From contig JAJECN010000040.1 in assembly GCA_022821965.1 (NCBI GenBank), forward strand, positions 62,001 to 126,000: a DNA stretch of 64,000 nt, in the 5' to 3' direction. This document shows, piece after piece, positions 25,555 through 33,306 of the stretch. The position numbers and the translations under genes are program-made. Below the pieces are notes generated by a model, which was given only the letters and a program-made list of their open reading frames with translations, ran no database searches and was not told where the DNA came from. Position 1 is the first letter of the stretch; each line of letters starts with the position of its first letter. The DNA is from Candidatus Poribacteria bacterium (GTDB taxonomy: Bacteria > Poribacteria > WGA-4E > WGA-3G).

Positions 25555-25737
25555 TCAGGTTGCGTTGTCGGTGGCGGTCTCCTTTTGCGTACCCGCGGTA
25601 GCGAACGCAGAGAAGCGTTTTGTTGGGTTCAACGCGCCACAACTGGGGCATTTCGGAGGTGTATCGGCATCACTTAGGCGTTGAAGCACCTCGAATTCAG
25701 TGGTGCATTCATTGCAATGATATTCAAAAATTGGCAT
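25555..25737 (-). CDS. FmdB-family zinc ribbon protein
   Basis: A 60-residue protein starting 'MPIFEYHCNECTTEFEVLQ', the highly typical FmdB/CxxC_CXXC_SSSS start. Zinc ligands are Cys8, Cys11, Cys30 and Cys33. The family is widespread, often called putative regulatory protein, and its role is poorly known. It lies between the large secreted protein gene and holA in the same direction, with 11 bp and 29 bp gaps, so it is probably in one transcript with both. Confidence 0.92.
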   Translation of the reverse strand: MPIFEYHCNECTTEFEVLQRLSDADTPPKCPSCGALNPTKRFSAFATAGTQKETATDNAT

Positions 25738-25748
25738 CGTTTTTTCCT

Positions 25749-28184
25749 TTAAGCCTCAATGGGCCGAATGATTAACTTTACCTTTGTACCCTTAGGCGGA
25801 ATTACATCGGTATTGACACGGTAGGTCCGGTCATCGGTACCCGTTGGCAAGGGATGATTGAACAGTGAATCTGGATCGCGGTAGACTGCGATAATGTTAT
25901 GGAAAAGTTGGGTAGTGAATTGTCTATTTTTAATCCGTCCACCCGTGAATATCCACGGTGTTTCCTGCATCGGCTGTTCCCTAAAGGCATTCCACACCAA
26001 CTCGCGTGCGCGACGCGAAACAACCGCGTCTCCTTGTTGCCATTCCACCCAAATGTCAACAGGTGAACCTGTTGGAGGTCGCGGATCACCTTCAACGACG
26101 AGGTTCCTACCGGCTTCAAAATCTAAAACACCAAGTGCTGTAAGCATATAAATTGGTTCCGCATCTACAATTAAGATACTCTCGTGCGTTTTACCGAGTT
26201 TGCCACAGGCAAAGAATTCAATATTGGCATCTCCACCCACAATGTTAATTTCACCCGGCACTGTTACCTCACGTTTGCCAATATCAAAAACGACATTGCC
26301 AAGTTGATACACATTTTCACCAATTTTCTTCGGCTTTGCTAACTCAACATCTGCAGCCGCGGTGGATTGTGGATGAACAGTGAGTTTCTCCGAAGCGGTA
26401 TTGTCGCTTTCATCTGCATCTGCAATGTCCACACGCGCGACAAGTTCTATTTCACCTTCCATGGTGGGTGCCCAATCGGCTGAGACGACAGTCTCTCCCA
26501 GTTCTGGTGTCCAAAGCACTTCAGTTGCGGCGACCTTTTTGTCATCAACATAAAACACCATGTTAAGGATTCCGTCAAAAGGCGTTCCTGTGTTCCGAAG
26601 TGTCGCGCTTAGGCGTACTGCTTCGCCGACACGCGGAGAAGGGGGCGAAAACCGGAGGCTCCGCGGAACAAATCCTATGTTCGGTTCTGTCGGTCCCACC
26701 AAAGCATGACTCAAGGACATTACAGCAAAACATGTTGACAAAAAATCGCTCTCAGAGCCGCGCCACCTTCCATCAGGTTCTTGTTGCGCAACCATTTTCC
26801 GTGAGATTTCATCGTACCAATCGTAACCGGCAAGCGTGTCTACAGTTGGCGGAATGTCGCAGAACCGTTGCAGCGAAAGTAAATAATAGTATAGCCATGA
26901 ATTGGAACCGGGATTTCGGGTTAAGGTCCAATGCTTTTTCACCCATGCGATGCCTTTTTGAACCTGTGGATCATCAACAGGAACACCACACGCCCTAAGT
27001 GCCCACAATCCAGTTGCTGTCATGCTTCCATAGACACCTATTGCCCAAGGTGAACCGTCGTCAACTAAATTATAGAGCCAACCGCCTGTCTCTGTTTGAT
27101 TCCGGCGAATCCACTGCTCAGCCCGTGCCCATGTGTCAGGCGGAATATCAAGCCCCCACTGCTTTGCAGCATAAAGCGCATAGATAACCATGTTCATGTG
27201 CGCCCCATCGGCAGTGTATCCGTACCCCCAACCGCCATCGTCACGCTCATCTGTGAACTCACTGCCACTGATCGGGAGTTGCTTTTTGACTAATTGGTTC
27301 ACAGCAAATTGGGCGCGTTCCCTGTATGCTGGGTCTTGCGTCGCGACTAAGACTGGAACAATTACGGCAAATTGATACACCGCGAATTCATTCCAATCCC
27401 CCGCCAACAGAAAATCCAAGCCTTTCTGCACTGGCGGATGCGAAGATGTATATCCTGCCGCAAACAAAGTTTGCAATGCCAACGCTGTCTCTTGTGTCTG
27501 ATCTTCCCCGAAATTCCAAGTATTGCCAGGGATAAAATTTTCAGCCAACCCCTTCAGGCTTGCTCCACAGTTAATACAGATTAAGATGAGTTGGTTTTCT
27601 GTTCCACACTGCAAACAGGTCCGACTATGTCTTCCTTGTTGTGCTTCTATCCAAGCAATGCCCTTCGTTACCGCGTTCTGTATCTGTTCAGAGGTGACGG
27701 GAGGGAACGTTCGCGTTTCAGCAGTAAGTGCAGCGTGTGTGATATTATTTGCTCCATCTGCTTCCTGAATATGTTTTTCACCGGTGGGATTAACGACAGC
27801 ATAAATTTCTGTTTTGCCAGGGGGCGGCTGCCACTGCGCTTTTATTCTGCCCGTCTTTTTGGGTTTCAGTTCTAAGATTACATCCTTACAGACAATTTGG
27901 AGTGGCTTTGTCGCTGGATCTCCTTCGTACAGCTCAACAACAAGGTCTTCGTTCATTGTCGGGGTGCCATCACCAATGTTCTTCACCTCAACCCAGATTG
28001 TAATCTCTTCTCCTTCAAAAGGTGTCGGATTGGAGAAGATGATGCTGTTAGCATCAACATAGAAATCTGGCAATTGTGCGAATCCAGACGTAGTAAACGA
28101 GACAAGAACAAGTATTCCGATTGCGAATTTTAACAGCAAGTTTTGGAAACTTACGCGCTGCGCCAACAGAGGGGACCTAATCAT
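25749..28184 (-). CDS. Large exported protein: CARDB, alpha/alpha-toroid, zinc-ribbon and YdjY-like regions
   Basis: About 811 residues from the ATG at 28184. Order: signal peptide (about 1-38, ending 'TSGFAQ'); CARDB-type adhesion domain (about 40-155, 'PTPFEGEEITIWVEVKNIGD'); a squalene-cyclase/prenyltransferase-like alpha/alpha toroid (about 165-495) with repeats such as 'GGWGYGYTADGAHMNMVIYA' and 'TGLWALRACGV'; a second CARDB (about 510-605); and a C-terminal region like YdjY ('VYQLGNVVFDIGKREVTVPG'). A CxxC...CxxC zinc ribbon ('CLQCGTENQLILICINCG') interrupts the first toroid helices. It is likely a secreted or surface protein; enzymatic activity is not evident because the cyclase DXDD-type motif is not seen. 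Confidence 0.75.
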   Translation of the reverse strand: MIRSPLLAQRVSFQNLLLKFAIGILVLVSFTTSGFAQLPDFYVDANSIIFSNPTPFEGEEITIWVEVKNIGDGTPTMNEDLVVELYEGDPATKPLQIVCKDVILELKPKKTGRIKAQWQPPPGKTEIYAVVNPTGEKHIQEADGANNITHAALTAETRTFPPVTSEQIQNAVTKGIAWIEAQQGRHSRTCLQCGTENQLILICINCGASLKGLAENFIPGNTWNFGEDQTQETALALQTLFAAGYTSSHPPVQKGLDFLLAGDWNEFAVYQFAVIVPVLVATQDPAYRERAQFAVNQLVKKQLPISGSEFTDERDDGGWGYGYTADGAHMNMVIYALYAAKQWGLDIPPDTWARAEQWIRRNQTETGGWLYNLVDDGSPWAIGVYGSMTATGLWALRACGVPVDDPQVQKGIAWVKKHWTLTRNPGSNSWLYYYLLSLQRFCDIPPTVDTLAGYDWYDEISRKMVAQQEPDGRWRGSESDFLSTCFAVMSLSHALVGPTEPNIGFVPRSLRFSPPSPRVGEAVRLSATLRNTGTPFDGILNMVFYVDDKKVAATEVLWTPELGETVVSADWAPTMEGEIELVARVDIADADESDNTASEKLTVHPQSTAAADVELAKPKKIGENVYQLGNVVFDIGKREVTVPGEINIVGGDANIEFFACGKLGKTHESILIVDAEPIYMLTALGVLDFEAGRNLVVEGDPRPPTGSPVDIWVEWQQGDAVVSRRARELVWNAFREQPMQETPWIFTGGRIKNRQFTTQLFHNIIAVYRDPDSLFNHPLPTGTDDRTYRVNTDVIPPKGTKVKLIIRPIEA

Positions 28185-28209
28185 AATGCACCTCAAATCT
28201 ATCAGAAAA

Positions 28210-28237
28210 ATTATAATCGTTCCGGCGAGTGCCACAA
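28210..28237 (-). promoter_or_regulatory. Probable promoter of the CARDB/toroid operon
   Basis: On the minus strand TTGTGG (28232-28237), 16 bp, TATAAT (28210-28215), about 26 bp before the ATG at 28184. The -10 is perfect; the -35 is partial. Confidence 0.45.
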
Positions 28238-28291
28238 TCAGACTTTAGTTCACGAGGCAAACGTGGAGACTCAATTCCTACTGGCTCTCAA

Positions 28292-29260
28292 TTAGTTTCC
28301 TGTCCAGTGCCCAACGGAAACAGACGACGGTTGCGGGATCGGATTTGTAAATAATTGTTGTCCACCCTTTGTCCACTTACTGACTTCGCCTTGAAATGCT
28401 GGTCCTCCGACCAGATCAGCAACCCAGATACCACCGTCCGTAGGCGAGACGCTTATTGCAACTATTGTCCTTCCTGCCAGAAACCCGGGAAACACCGTAC
28501 CATCTGCCTCTACAACTTCGGTCGTTTTTGTCCCATCTGCTGTCAAGTTTACCAACATTGATTGTTGCGAAACGACCCAAACACTTCCATCTACAAGATT
28601 GATACGCGGGGACGTAGGATTCGGAATATCGGTAATTTCTACCAGTTTCTGTCCGCTCGCCGAAACCCGCATCAGAACACTATGCTGACTGTCCGCAATC
28701 CAAGCGTTTCCGTCGTAATCAACGGTCACACCTTTTGGCTCACCCATCGCCGGTGCATCTACCAACTTATTGCCTGCAGCATCGTAGCGAGCAATCGGTC
28801 CGCGAGCGTTCGTTATCCAGGCAGAACCGTCCTTCGGATTCACTGCCACTGCAGGTTCATGCGCCTCTATTGTGGCTGTAACCGTAGTGCCATCGCCGGA
28901 TACCTTTTTGACAGCATCATAACCAGCAATCCATGCAGAACCGTCCGCTGGGTTAATAGATACCATGTTCGGACGATTGATATCCGGAATAGCGAGAAAA
29001 TCGCCGGTGTTTGGGTTATAGCGATAAACAGTATTTGCTGCCGAGACTGCGATCCAGACAACACCATCTGCTGGATTAACTTCTGCTGCACTCGCCTGCG
29101 GTAAATTTGGGATAACCTGTGGATCGGCGTTTCCATCGGCATATAATTTATAAACTGTATCTCCGTTACTGACCACCCAACATTCACCATTGTATTGTCC
29201 ATAACTGGTGGCAACGCATAGAAGCAACAGCATCGCTACCCAAAACATCTGCTTTATCAT
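28292..29260 (-). CDS. Secreted NHL/Vgb-like beta-propeller protein
   Basis: A 322-residue protein with signal peptide 'MIKQMFWVAMLLLLCVATSYG' and about six repeats of the form 'VNPADGVVWIAVSAANTVYR', 'INPADGSAWIAGYDAVKKV', 'VNPKDGSAWITNARGPIARY' and 'VDYDGNAWIADSQHSVLMRV'. These make a six-bladed propeller of the virginiamycin B lyase/NHL type. No catalytic residues can be assigned. It is monocistronic by position: the next gene on this strand starts after a separate promoter-like region. A short palindrome GCGCTT TAT AAGCGC (29286-29300) lies 26 bp upstream of its start and might be an operator. Confidence 0.75.
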   Translation of the reverse strand: MIKQMFWVAMLLLLCVATSYGQYNGECWVVSNGDTVYKLYADGNADPQVIPNLPQASAAEVNPADGVVWIAVSAANTVYRYNPNTGDFLAIPDINRPNMVSINPADGSAWIAGYDAVKKVSGDGTTVTATIEAHEPAVAVNPKDGSAWITNARGPIARYDAAGNKLVDAPAMGEPKGVTVDYDGNAWIADSQHSVLMRVSASGQKLVEITDIPNPTSPRINLVDGSVWVVSQQSMLVNLTADGTKTTEVVEADGTVFPGFLAGRTIVAISVSPTDGGIWVADLVGGPAFQGEVSKWTKGGQQLFTNPIPQPSSVSVGHWTGN

Positions 29261-30210
29261 TTGTATCTCCTCTTTTGCTTTATGTGCGCTTTATAAGCGC
29301 GCTATCTATGATTCATAAGAGCGTGCTGTACGCGACGCTTCCCTCTTTAAATCCTAACACAGTTTCCCTTAATTCGCAAGGAATTTTGTGTATACATGGG
29401 ATGCAACTATTGTGCTTAGCGTATTAAAATAATCGGACGATTCTGGCTATTTCTTTTTTCTTGTATCAACTTGAACCTTATCAGCCTCGTCAAGTATCTA
29501 CAGACCAAACTATATACTGGCATTAGAACTGATGTATATTTAGCAAATTCCGTGCCAATTTGAACATTACCATACTGACGAAGTTCTCTACAAAGTACAA
29601 AGAAAGCACTGCACAAAATCGGGCATTTTTTACGCTCAATTGCACGAAATGGGGCGTAACTTATGCTTAGAACCTTTTAGGTAGCACTTTGGGGCATATA
29701 CATAGAGGAGAGCATTGCGTACGAAAACTACCATTCAACGGTATCTTGATAGTCGCTGTGATAGACCCCGTCCTAAAGGACGGTGTGAAGTGCCACACTC
29801 CTAACGCTGCTCGTTTTGCCCGTCTTGTATTACATCGTCGAATTAAGCTGGTTAGCACGGTTTCAACGTAAAAGCACAAAATTGTAAATTACATGCTACC
29901 CGTGTAAACTTCTTTGTGGTGCAGCCCGTTTAAATCTTTTAGATGGCAACTTGGGTTAGTTGTAGAACTTAGATTTTGAATTTTTAAAATTATGCAACCT
30001 TTTTCGCATTCGATTGTATCCTTAATAGGCAGAGGGCATCATAACATGTTGCTAAGAAAATATCATCATGCACCACTCGAACCAAGGTGTATTTCACGTT
30101 GTGGAAATTATCGGACTGAAAATCTGTGATTTTTTTTGAAACTTTTTTAGTGGAAGGGTGTCTAATAGGTATAAGGAAGGTAAACTTACAAATTAAGCGA
30201 GGAAATCAAG
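29261..30210. other. 950-bp gap without a recognisable gene
   Basis: Short open frames exist on both strands (for example 29667-29879 minus and 29689-29871 plus), but none has a ribosome site, coding bias or recognisable motif. A compact hairpin CCGTCC TAAA GGACGG lies at about 29766-29781, similar in style to ends of IS200/IS605-type elements; no transposase remains. The region is comparatively AT-rich. It may be the remnant of a decayed element. Confidence 0.4.
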
Positions 30211-30939
30211 ATGAAACGTGCACATTTCTACTGTCTCACTTTTGTGGTGGTACTCTTATTTGTTGGAATCAGCATGGTAAGCATGGCTGAAGTAGCTGTT
30301 TTGAAGATAGAGATTTCCGATGTGGTTAACAATGCCGATGCGCGGCAGATTCGACGGTTGTTAAAACCCTGGGCAGATCCAAAGGACATTAGCTTTAGTA
30401 CACCTGTTGACAAGCACGGCAGAAAGCGACTTTTCACCACGCTTGTGAAGATCAAGCCGAGACAAGGTATTTCGGAATATAGCGAGACGCACACCTTCGA
30501 CGTGTATAACATCATGCGGCAACTCAACGATTCTCGCTTCCGGGGTCGCCATGGGATCGGGCAATCCCGTGTGCTAAAAACCGAGGCGACGATTCGCGGT
30601 GACCTGTTTGCACACCCCGGTTTCGCTCGAAGTTATCTCCGAAACGTTCCGGCGTGGCGACGTTGGCGACCCGACACTTCCCATATCCAGCATGCGATGA
30701 CTGCTGGCAGTGAGGAACAAAAGTTCGTTTTCAGTGCGAATCCTGAGTTTGATCAACTGCGGATTGACGCTGCGAATAACAATAAACCGGTTGAGGTACA
30801 GGGCATCATCGCAGGATTTGATGGTCCCTATCCAATTGTATCGGTGAAGAAGTATGAGGTGGGCTATCACCTCAAGAACGATGCACCAGAAACGGAAAAG
30901 AACGGAAAACCGACCTACGACTATCTTGAAAAGCGGTAG
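30211..30939 (+). CDS. Exported protein of unknown function (242 aa)
   Basis: Starts with a clear signal peptide ('FYCLTFVVVLLFVGISMVSMA'). The mature part begins 'VAVLKIEISDVVNNADARQI' and is basic, with an Arg/Trp-rich middle 'YLRNVPAWRRWRPDTSH'. No cysteines remain after the signal and no known catalytic motif is seen. The first mature segment loosely resembles a ferredoxin-like betaalphabeta unit, but this is weak. GAGGAAATC precedes the ATG. It stands alone, converging on thrC. Confidence 0.6.
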   Translation: MKRAHFYCLTFVVVLLFVGISMVSMAEVAVLKIEISDVVNNADARQIRRLLKPWADPKDISFSTPVDKHGRKRLFTTLVKIKPRQGISEYSETHTFDVYNIMRQLNDSRFRGRHGIGQSRVLKTEATIRGDLFAHPGFARSYLRNVPAWRRWRPDTSHIQHAMTAGSEEQKFVFSANPEFDQLRIDAANNNKPVEVQGIIAGFDGPYPIVSVKKYEVGYHLKNDAPETEKNGKPTYDYLEKR

Positions 30940-30966
30940 ATACAATTGCCAATCAGAACTTTCTGT

Positions 30967-32109
30967 TTATGCCTGGTAACCGCCTGTATTGAAAAGCACA
31001 ACGCGTTCAGAGTCTTCAATCATCCCATTCGTTACGAGTTGTTCGAGTGCCGCGACCGTTGCTGCCCCTTCAGGACTTGTCAAGAGTCCCTCGGTTGTGG
31101 GGAGCAATTGCATTGATTCACGGATGGCATCATCTGTGACAGCAATCGCGGCACCGTTGCTTTTACGCAGTGCCTCCAGAATAAGAAAATCGCCAATCGC
31201 CTGTGGCACCCGTAAACCGCTCGCAACGGTATGCGCGTCCTGCCACGGTTTCGCTTCAGTAGCCCCATCTTCCCACGCCTTAACAATCGGTGCACATCCT
31301 GCTGACTGCACAGAGATGAATTTCGGTCTCTTTTTCCCGATCCAACCGATCGCTTCTAATTCCGCAAAGGCTTTCCACATCCCGACGATGCCTGTACCGC
31401 CGCCGGTAGGATAGATAATAACATCCGGCAGTTCCCATCCGAATTGTTCAGCAAGCTCAAATCCCATTGTTTTTTTGCCCTCTACGCGGTATGGCTCCTT
31501 GAGCGTTGACACATCAAACCATCCTTCGCGCGCCTTCCGTTCCGCTACAATTTTACCTGCATCCGTAATTAAGCCGTCAATCAGCGTGACATTCGCACCG
31601 GCGAGTTGACACGTCTCCTTGTTGAAGGCGGGTGTATCTTGCGGCATAAAGATATGGGCGGTTATACCTGCGGCAGCGGCATAAAGGGCAAGAGCAGTCG
31701 CAGCGTTGCCAGCGGACGGGATGGCTAACTGGGTTACCCCGAGTGCTTTGGCTTTGGACACTGCCATCGCTAAGCCTCGTGCCTTAAAACTCCCAGTAGG
31801 CAATCGAGATTCGTCCTTCACCCACACCTGTGTAAGTCCAAACTCCGCTCCCAATCTTTTCGCATGTATGAGCGGTGTCATCGTTTCGCCAAGCGTTACT
31901 ATGTTTGCTGGGTTAGATATAGGCAGGAGCTCCCGATAACGCCAGAGTGAAGCAGGTCTTGACAGAAGTGTGTCGCGTTTCCATGTCTCTGCCACCTGTT
32001 CAAGCGCGTAGCGGGCGAGTAAAGGTTTCCCACAAGCAGGGCAGACGTTCTGCGGCACTGTGTGGGGATAGGTTTCACTACACTTACTACACTCCAATTT
32101 TTCAACCAT
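30967..32109 (-). CDS. thrC: Threonine synthase (PLP-dependent)
   Basis: A 380-residue fold-type II PLP enzyme. The N-terminus carries a rubredoxin-like zinc ribbon (Cys7, Cys10, Cys23, Cys26), as in many bacterial and archaeal threonine synthases. 'LPTGSFKARGLAM' contains the PLP lysine (Lys109), 'IPSAGNAATALALYAAAAG' is the substrate loop, and 'YPTGGGTGIVGMWKAF' is the phosphate-binding Gly-rich loop. The reaction converts O-phosphohomoserine to threonine. Another threonine dehydratase-like PLP enzyme remains possible, but the zinc ribbon and substrate loop favour ThrC. It lies 50 bp downstream of argF in the same direction, separated by a palindromic repeat. Confidence 0.85.
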   Translation of the reverse strand: MVEKLECSKCSETYPHTVPQNVCPACGKPLLARYALEQVAETWKRDTLLSRPASLWRYRELLPISNPANIVTLGETMTPLIHAKRLGAEFGLTQVWVKDESRLPTGSFKARGLAMAVSKAKALGVTQLAIPSAGNAATALALYAAAAGITAHIFMPQDTPAFNKETCQLAGANVTLIDGLITDAGKIVAERKAREGWFDVSTLKEPYRVEGKKTMGFELAEQFGWELPDVIIYPTGGGTGIVGMWKAFAELEAIGWIGKKRPKFISVQSAGCAPIVKAWEDGATEAKPWQDAHTVASGLRVPQAIGDFLILEALRKSNGAAIAVTDDAIRESMQLLPTTEGLLTSPEGAATVAALEQLVTNGMIEDSERVVLFNTGGYQA

Positions 32110-32125
32110 GGCTTACTGATACAAT

Positions 32126-32157
32126 GGTAACGGCACACGGCGTGTGCCTACTACTTT
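32126..32157. repeat. Dispersed palindromic repeat, intergenic copy
   Basis: Core GGCACACGGCGTGTGCC (32132-32148), 8-bp arms around a single G, flanked by GGTAAC on the left and TACTAC on the right. It fills the gap between argF and thrC. A second copy in the same orientation lies inside the restriction-modification gene at 37249-37280. Confidence 0.8.
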
Positions 32158-32159
32158 GC

Positions 32160-33098
32160 TTAGATGTTCGCAAGCAGCTTGAGAAGGATCGCCTTCATGC
32201 TGTGGAGTCGGTTCTCGGACTGTTCAAAGATAATTGAACGCGCATCGTTGACGAGTTCACCCGAAATTTCATGCCCGTGATGCGCTGGGAGACAGTGCAT
32301 AACCCGACACTCATGTTCCTTCAACAGTTCGGCATTCAACTGATATGGCTTCATCTTCTCCAATCGGCGTTCCCGTTCTTTTTTGAAAGATGGATCTGTG
32401 AAGAATTCCATATCCACCCATGTATCTGTATAGACCACATCGCTTTCAGCGATCACTTTTTCCAGCGAACTTTCAATCGCTGTGGTGTCGGTATCAAGTG
32501 TTTTATAAAGCCCCTTCCGAGAAGCTTCATCCCACAGTTCCTTATCAACAGCGGCAGGGTTCACCTCCGGTGCCACGACAGTGACCTCAACGCCTACCTT
32601 CATACCGGCGGCAATCAGCGAATTACAGACGTTGTTATGCACGCCGATGAAGCATAATTTGATCCCCTCCAGTCTTCCAAAGTGTTCCTGTATTGTCATC
32701 AGATCACCGAGTGCTTGTGTTGGATGGTATTTGTCACAACACCCGTTAATTACGGGTACGGTTGCGGCTGTGGCGGCTTCAACGAGTTCCGAATGTTTTA
32801 AAAATCGGGCTAAGATGATGTCCATGTACGCCGATAGGACGCGCATTTCGTCGCCAAGATCGGCTAAAGCAAAGTTTGTAGTGCGCCAATCGAGGTAATG
32901 TGCATGTCCACCGAGTTGCGTTATACCGACTTCACCAGCGCAGCGCGTTCGTGTAGAGGTCTTTTGGAAAAGCAGACAGAGACTTTTTCCACCTATGGCA
33001 TGTCTATATTTTTCGGGATGGTTCTTAATCTTCAGACTTGTTTCAACTGTTTCAAGAATGTCCGTTTCTGACCACGGGTGCAATGTAATTAGGTGCAT
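32160..33098 (-). CDS. argF: Ornithine carbamoyltransferase
   Basis: About 312 residues from the ATG at 33098, which has a GGAGGTAACC ribosome site; the longer frame to 33167 overlaps the promoter. Signatures: carbamoyl-phosphate loop 'FQKTSTRTRC' (45-54), 'HPTQALGDLMTIQEHFG' and ornithine-binding 'HCLPAHHG'. The enzyme makes citrulline from ornithine and carbamoyl phosphate in arginine synthesis. The tail after HCLP ('HHGHEISGEL') differs slightly from the common 'HRGEEV', so a related carbamoyltransferase such as an N-acetylornithine-type enzyme is possible but less likely. A promoter lies at 33139-33167. thrC follows downstream. Confidence 0.88.
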   Translation of the reverse strand: MHLITLHPWSETDILETVETSLKIKNHPEKYRHAIGGKSLCLLFQKTSTRTRCAGEVGITQLGGHAHYLDWRTTNFALADLGDEMRVLSAYMDIILARFLKHSELVEAATAATVPVINGCCDKYHPTQALGDLMTIQEHFGRLEGIKLCFIGVHNNVCNSLIAAGMKVGVEVTVVAPEVNPAAVDKELWDEASRKGLYKTLDTDTTAIESSLEKVIAESDVVYTDTWVDMEFFTDPSFKKERERRLEKMKPYQLNAELLKEHECRVMHCLPAHHGHEISGELVNDARSIIFEQSENRLHSMKAILLKLLANI

Positions 33099-33138
33099 GG
33101 TTACCTCCACAAGCGGGTTTCCAAAATTAGAAACTATA

Positions 33139-33167
33139 ATTATACCGAACTTTTTAAGATAAGTCAA
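33139..33167 (-). promoter_or_regulatory. Promoter of argF-thrC
   Basis: On the minus strand TTGACT (33162-33167), 17 bp, TATAAT (33139-33144), 41 bp upstream of the argF ATG. Eleven of twelve consensus positions match. Confidence 0.8.
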
Positions 33168-33220
33168 ATATTTTCTGTCTGCTTGTCCGCTGGGGAGAAG
33201 TAGTCAGTTGTCGGAGGAGT

Positions 33221-33267
33221 GATTTTCAGAATCAGGATTTACGGGATTAGAGGATTTGCAAGATTAT
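33221..33267. repeat. GGATTTA-type periodic repeat
   Basis: A short stretch built from degenerate copies of 'AGGATTTAC/GGGATTAG/AGGATTTGC' with about 10-12 bp period, in the gap between the NACHT gene end and argF. It resembles dispersed intergenic repeats known from several environmental bacterial genomes; no coding potential. Confidence 0.4.
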
Positions 33268-33306
33268 AGATGCTTTCGTTAAAAATGATGCGCTCCATAC
33301 GCACCT

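Noticed and set aside
29667..29879. 70-codon minus-strand frame in the 29.3-30.2 kb gap
   Set aside because: No ribosome site, no recognisable motif, and an equally open frame on the other strand.
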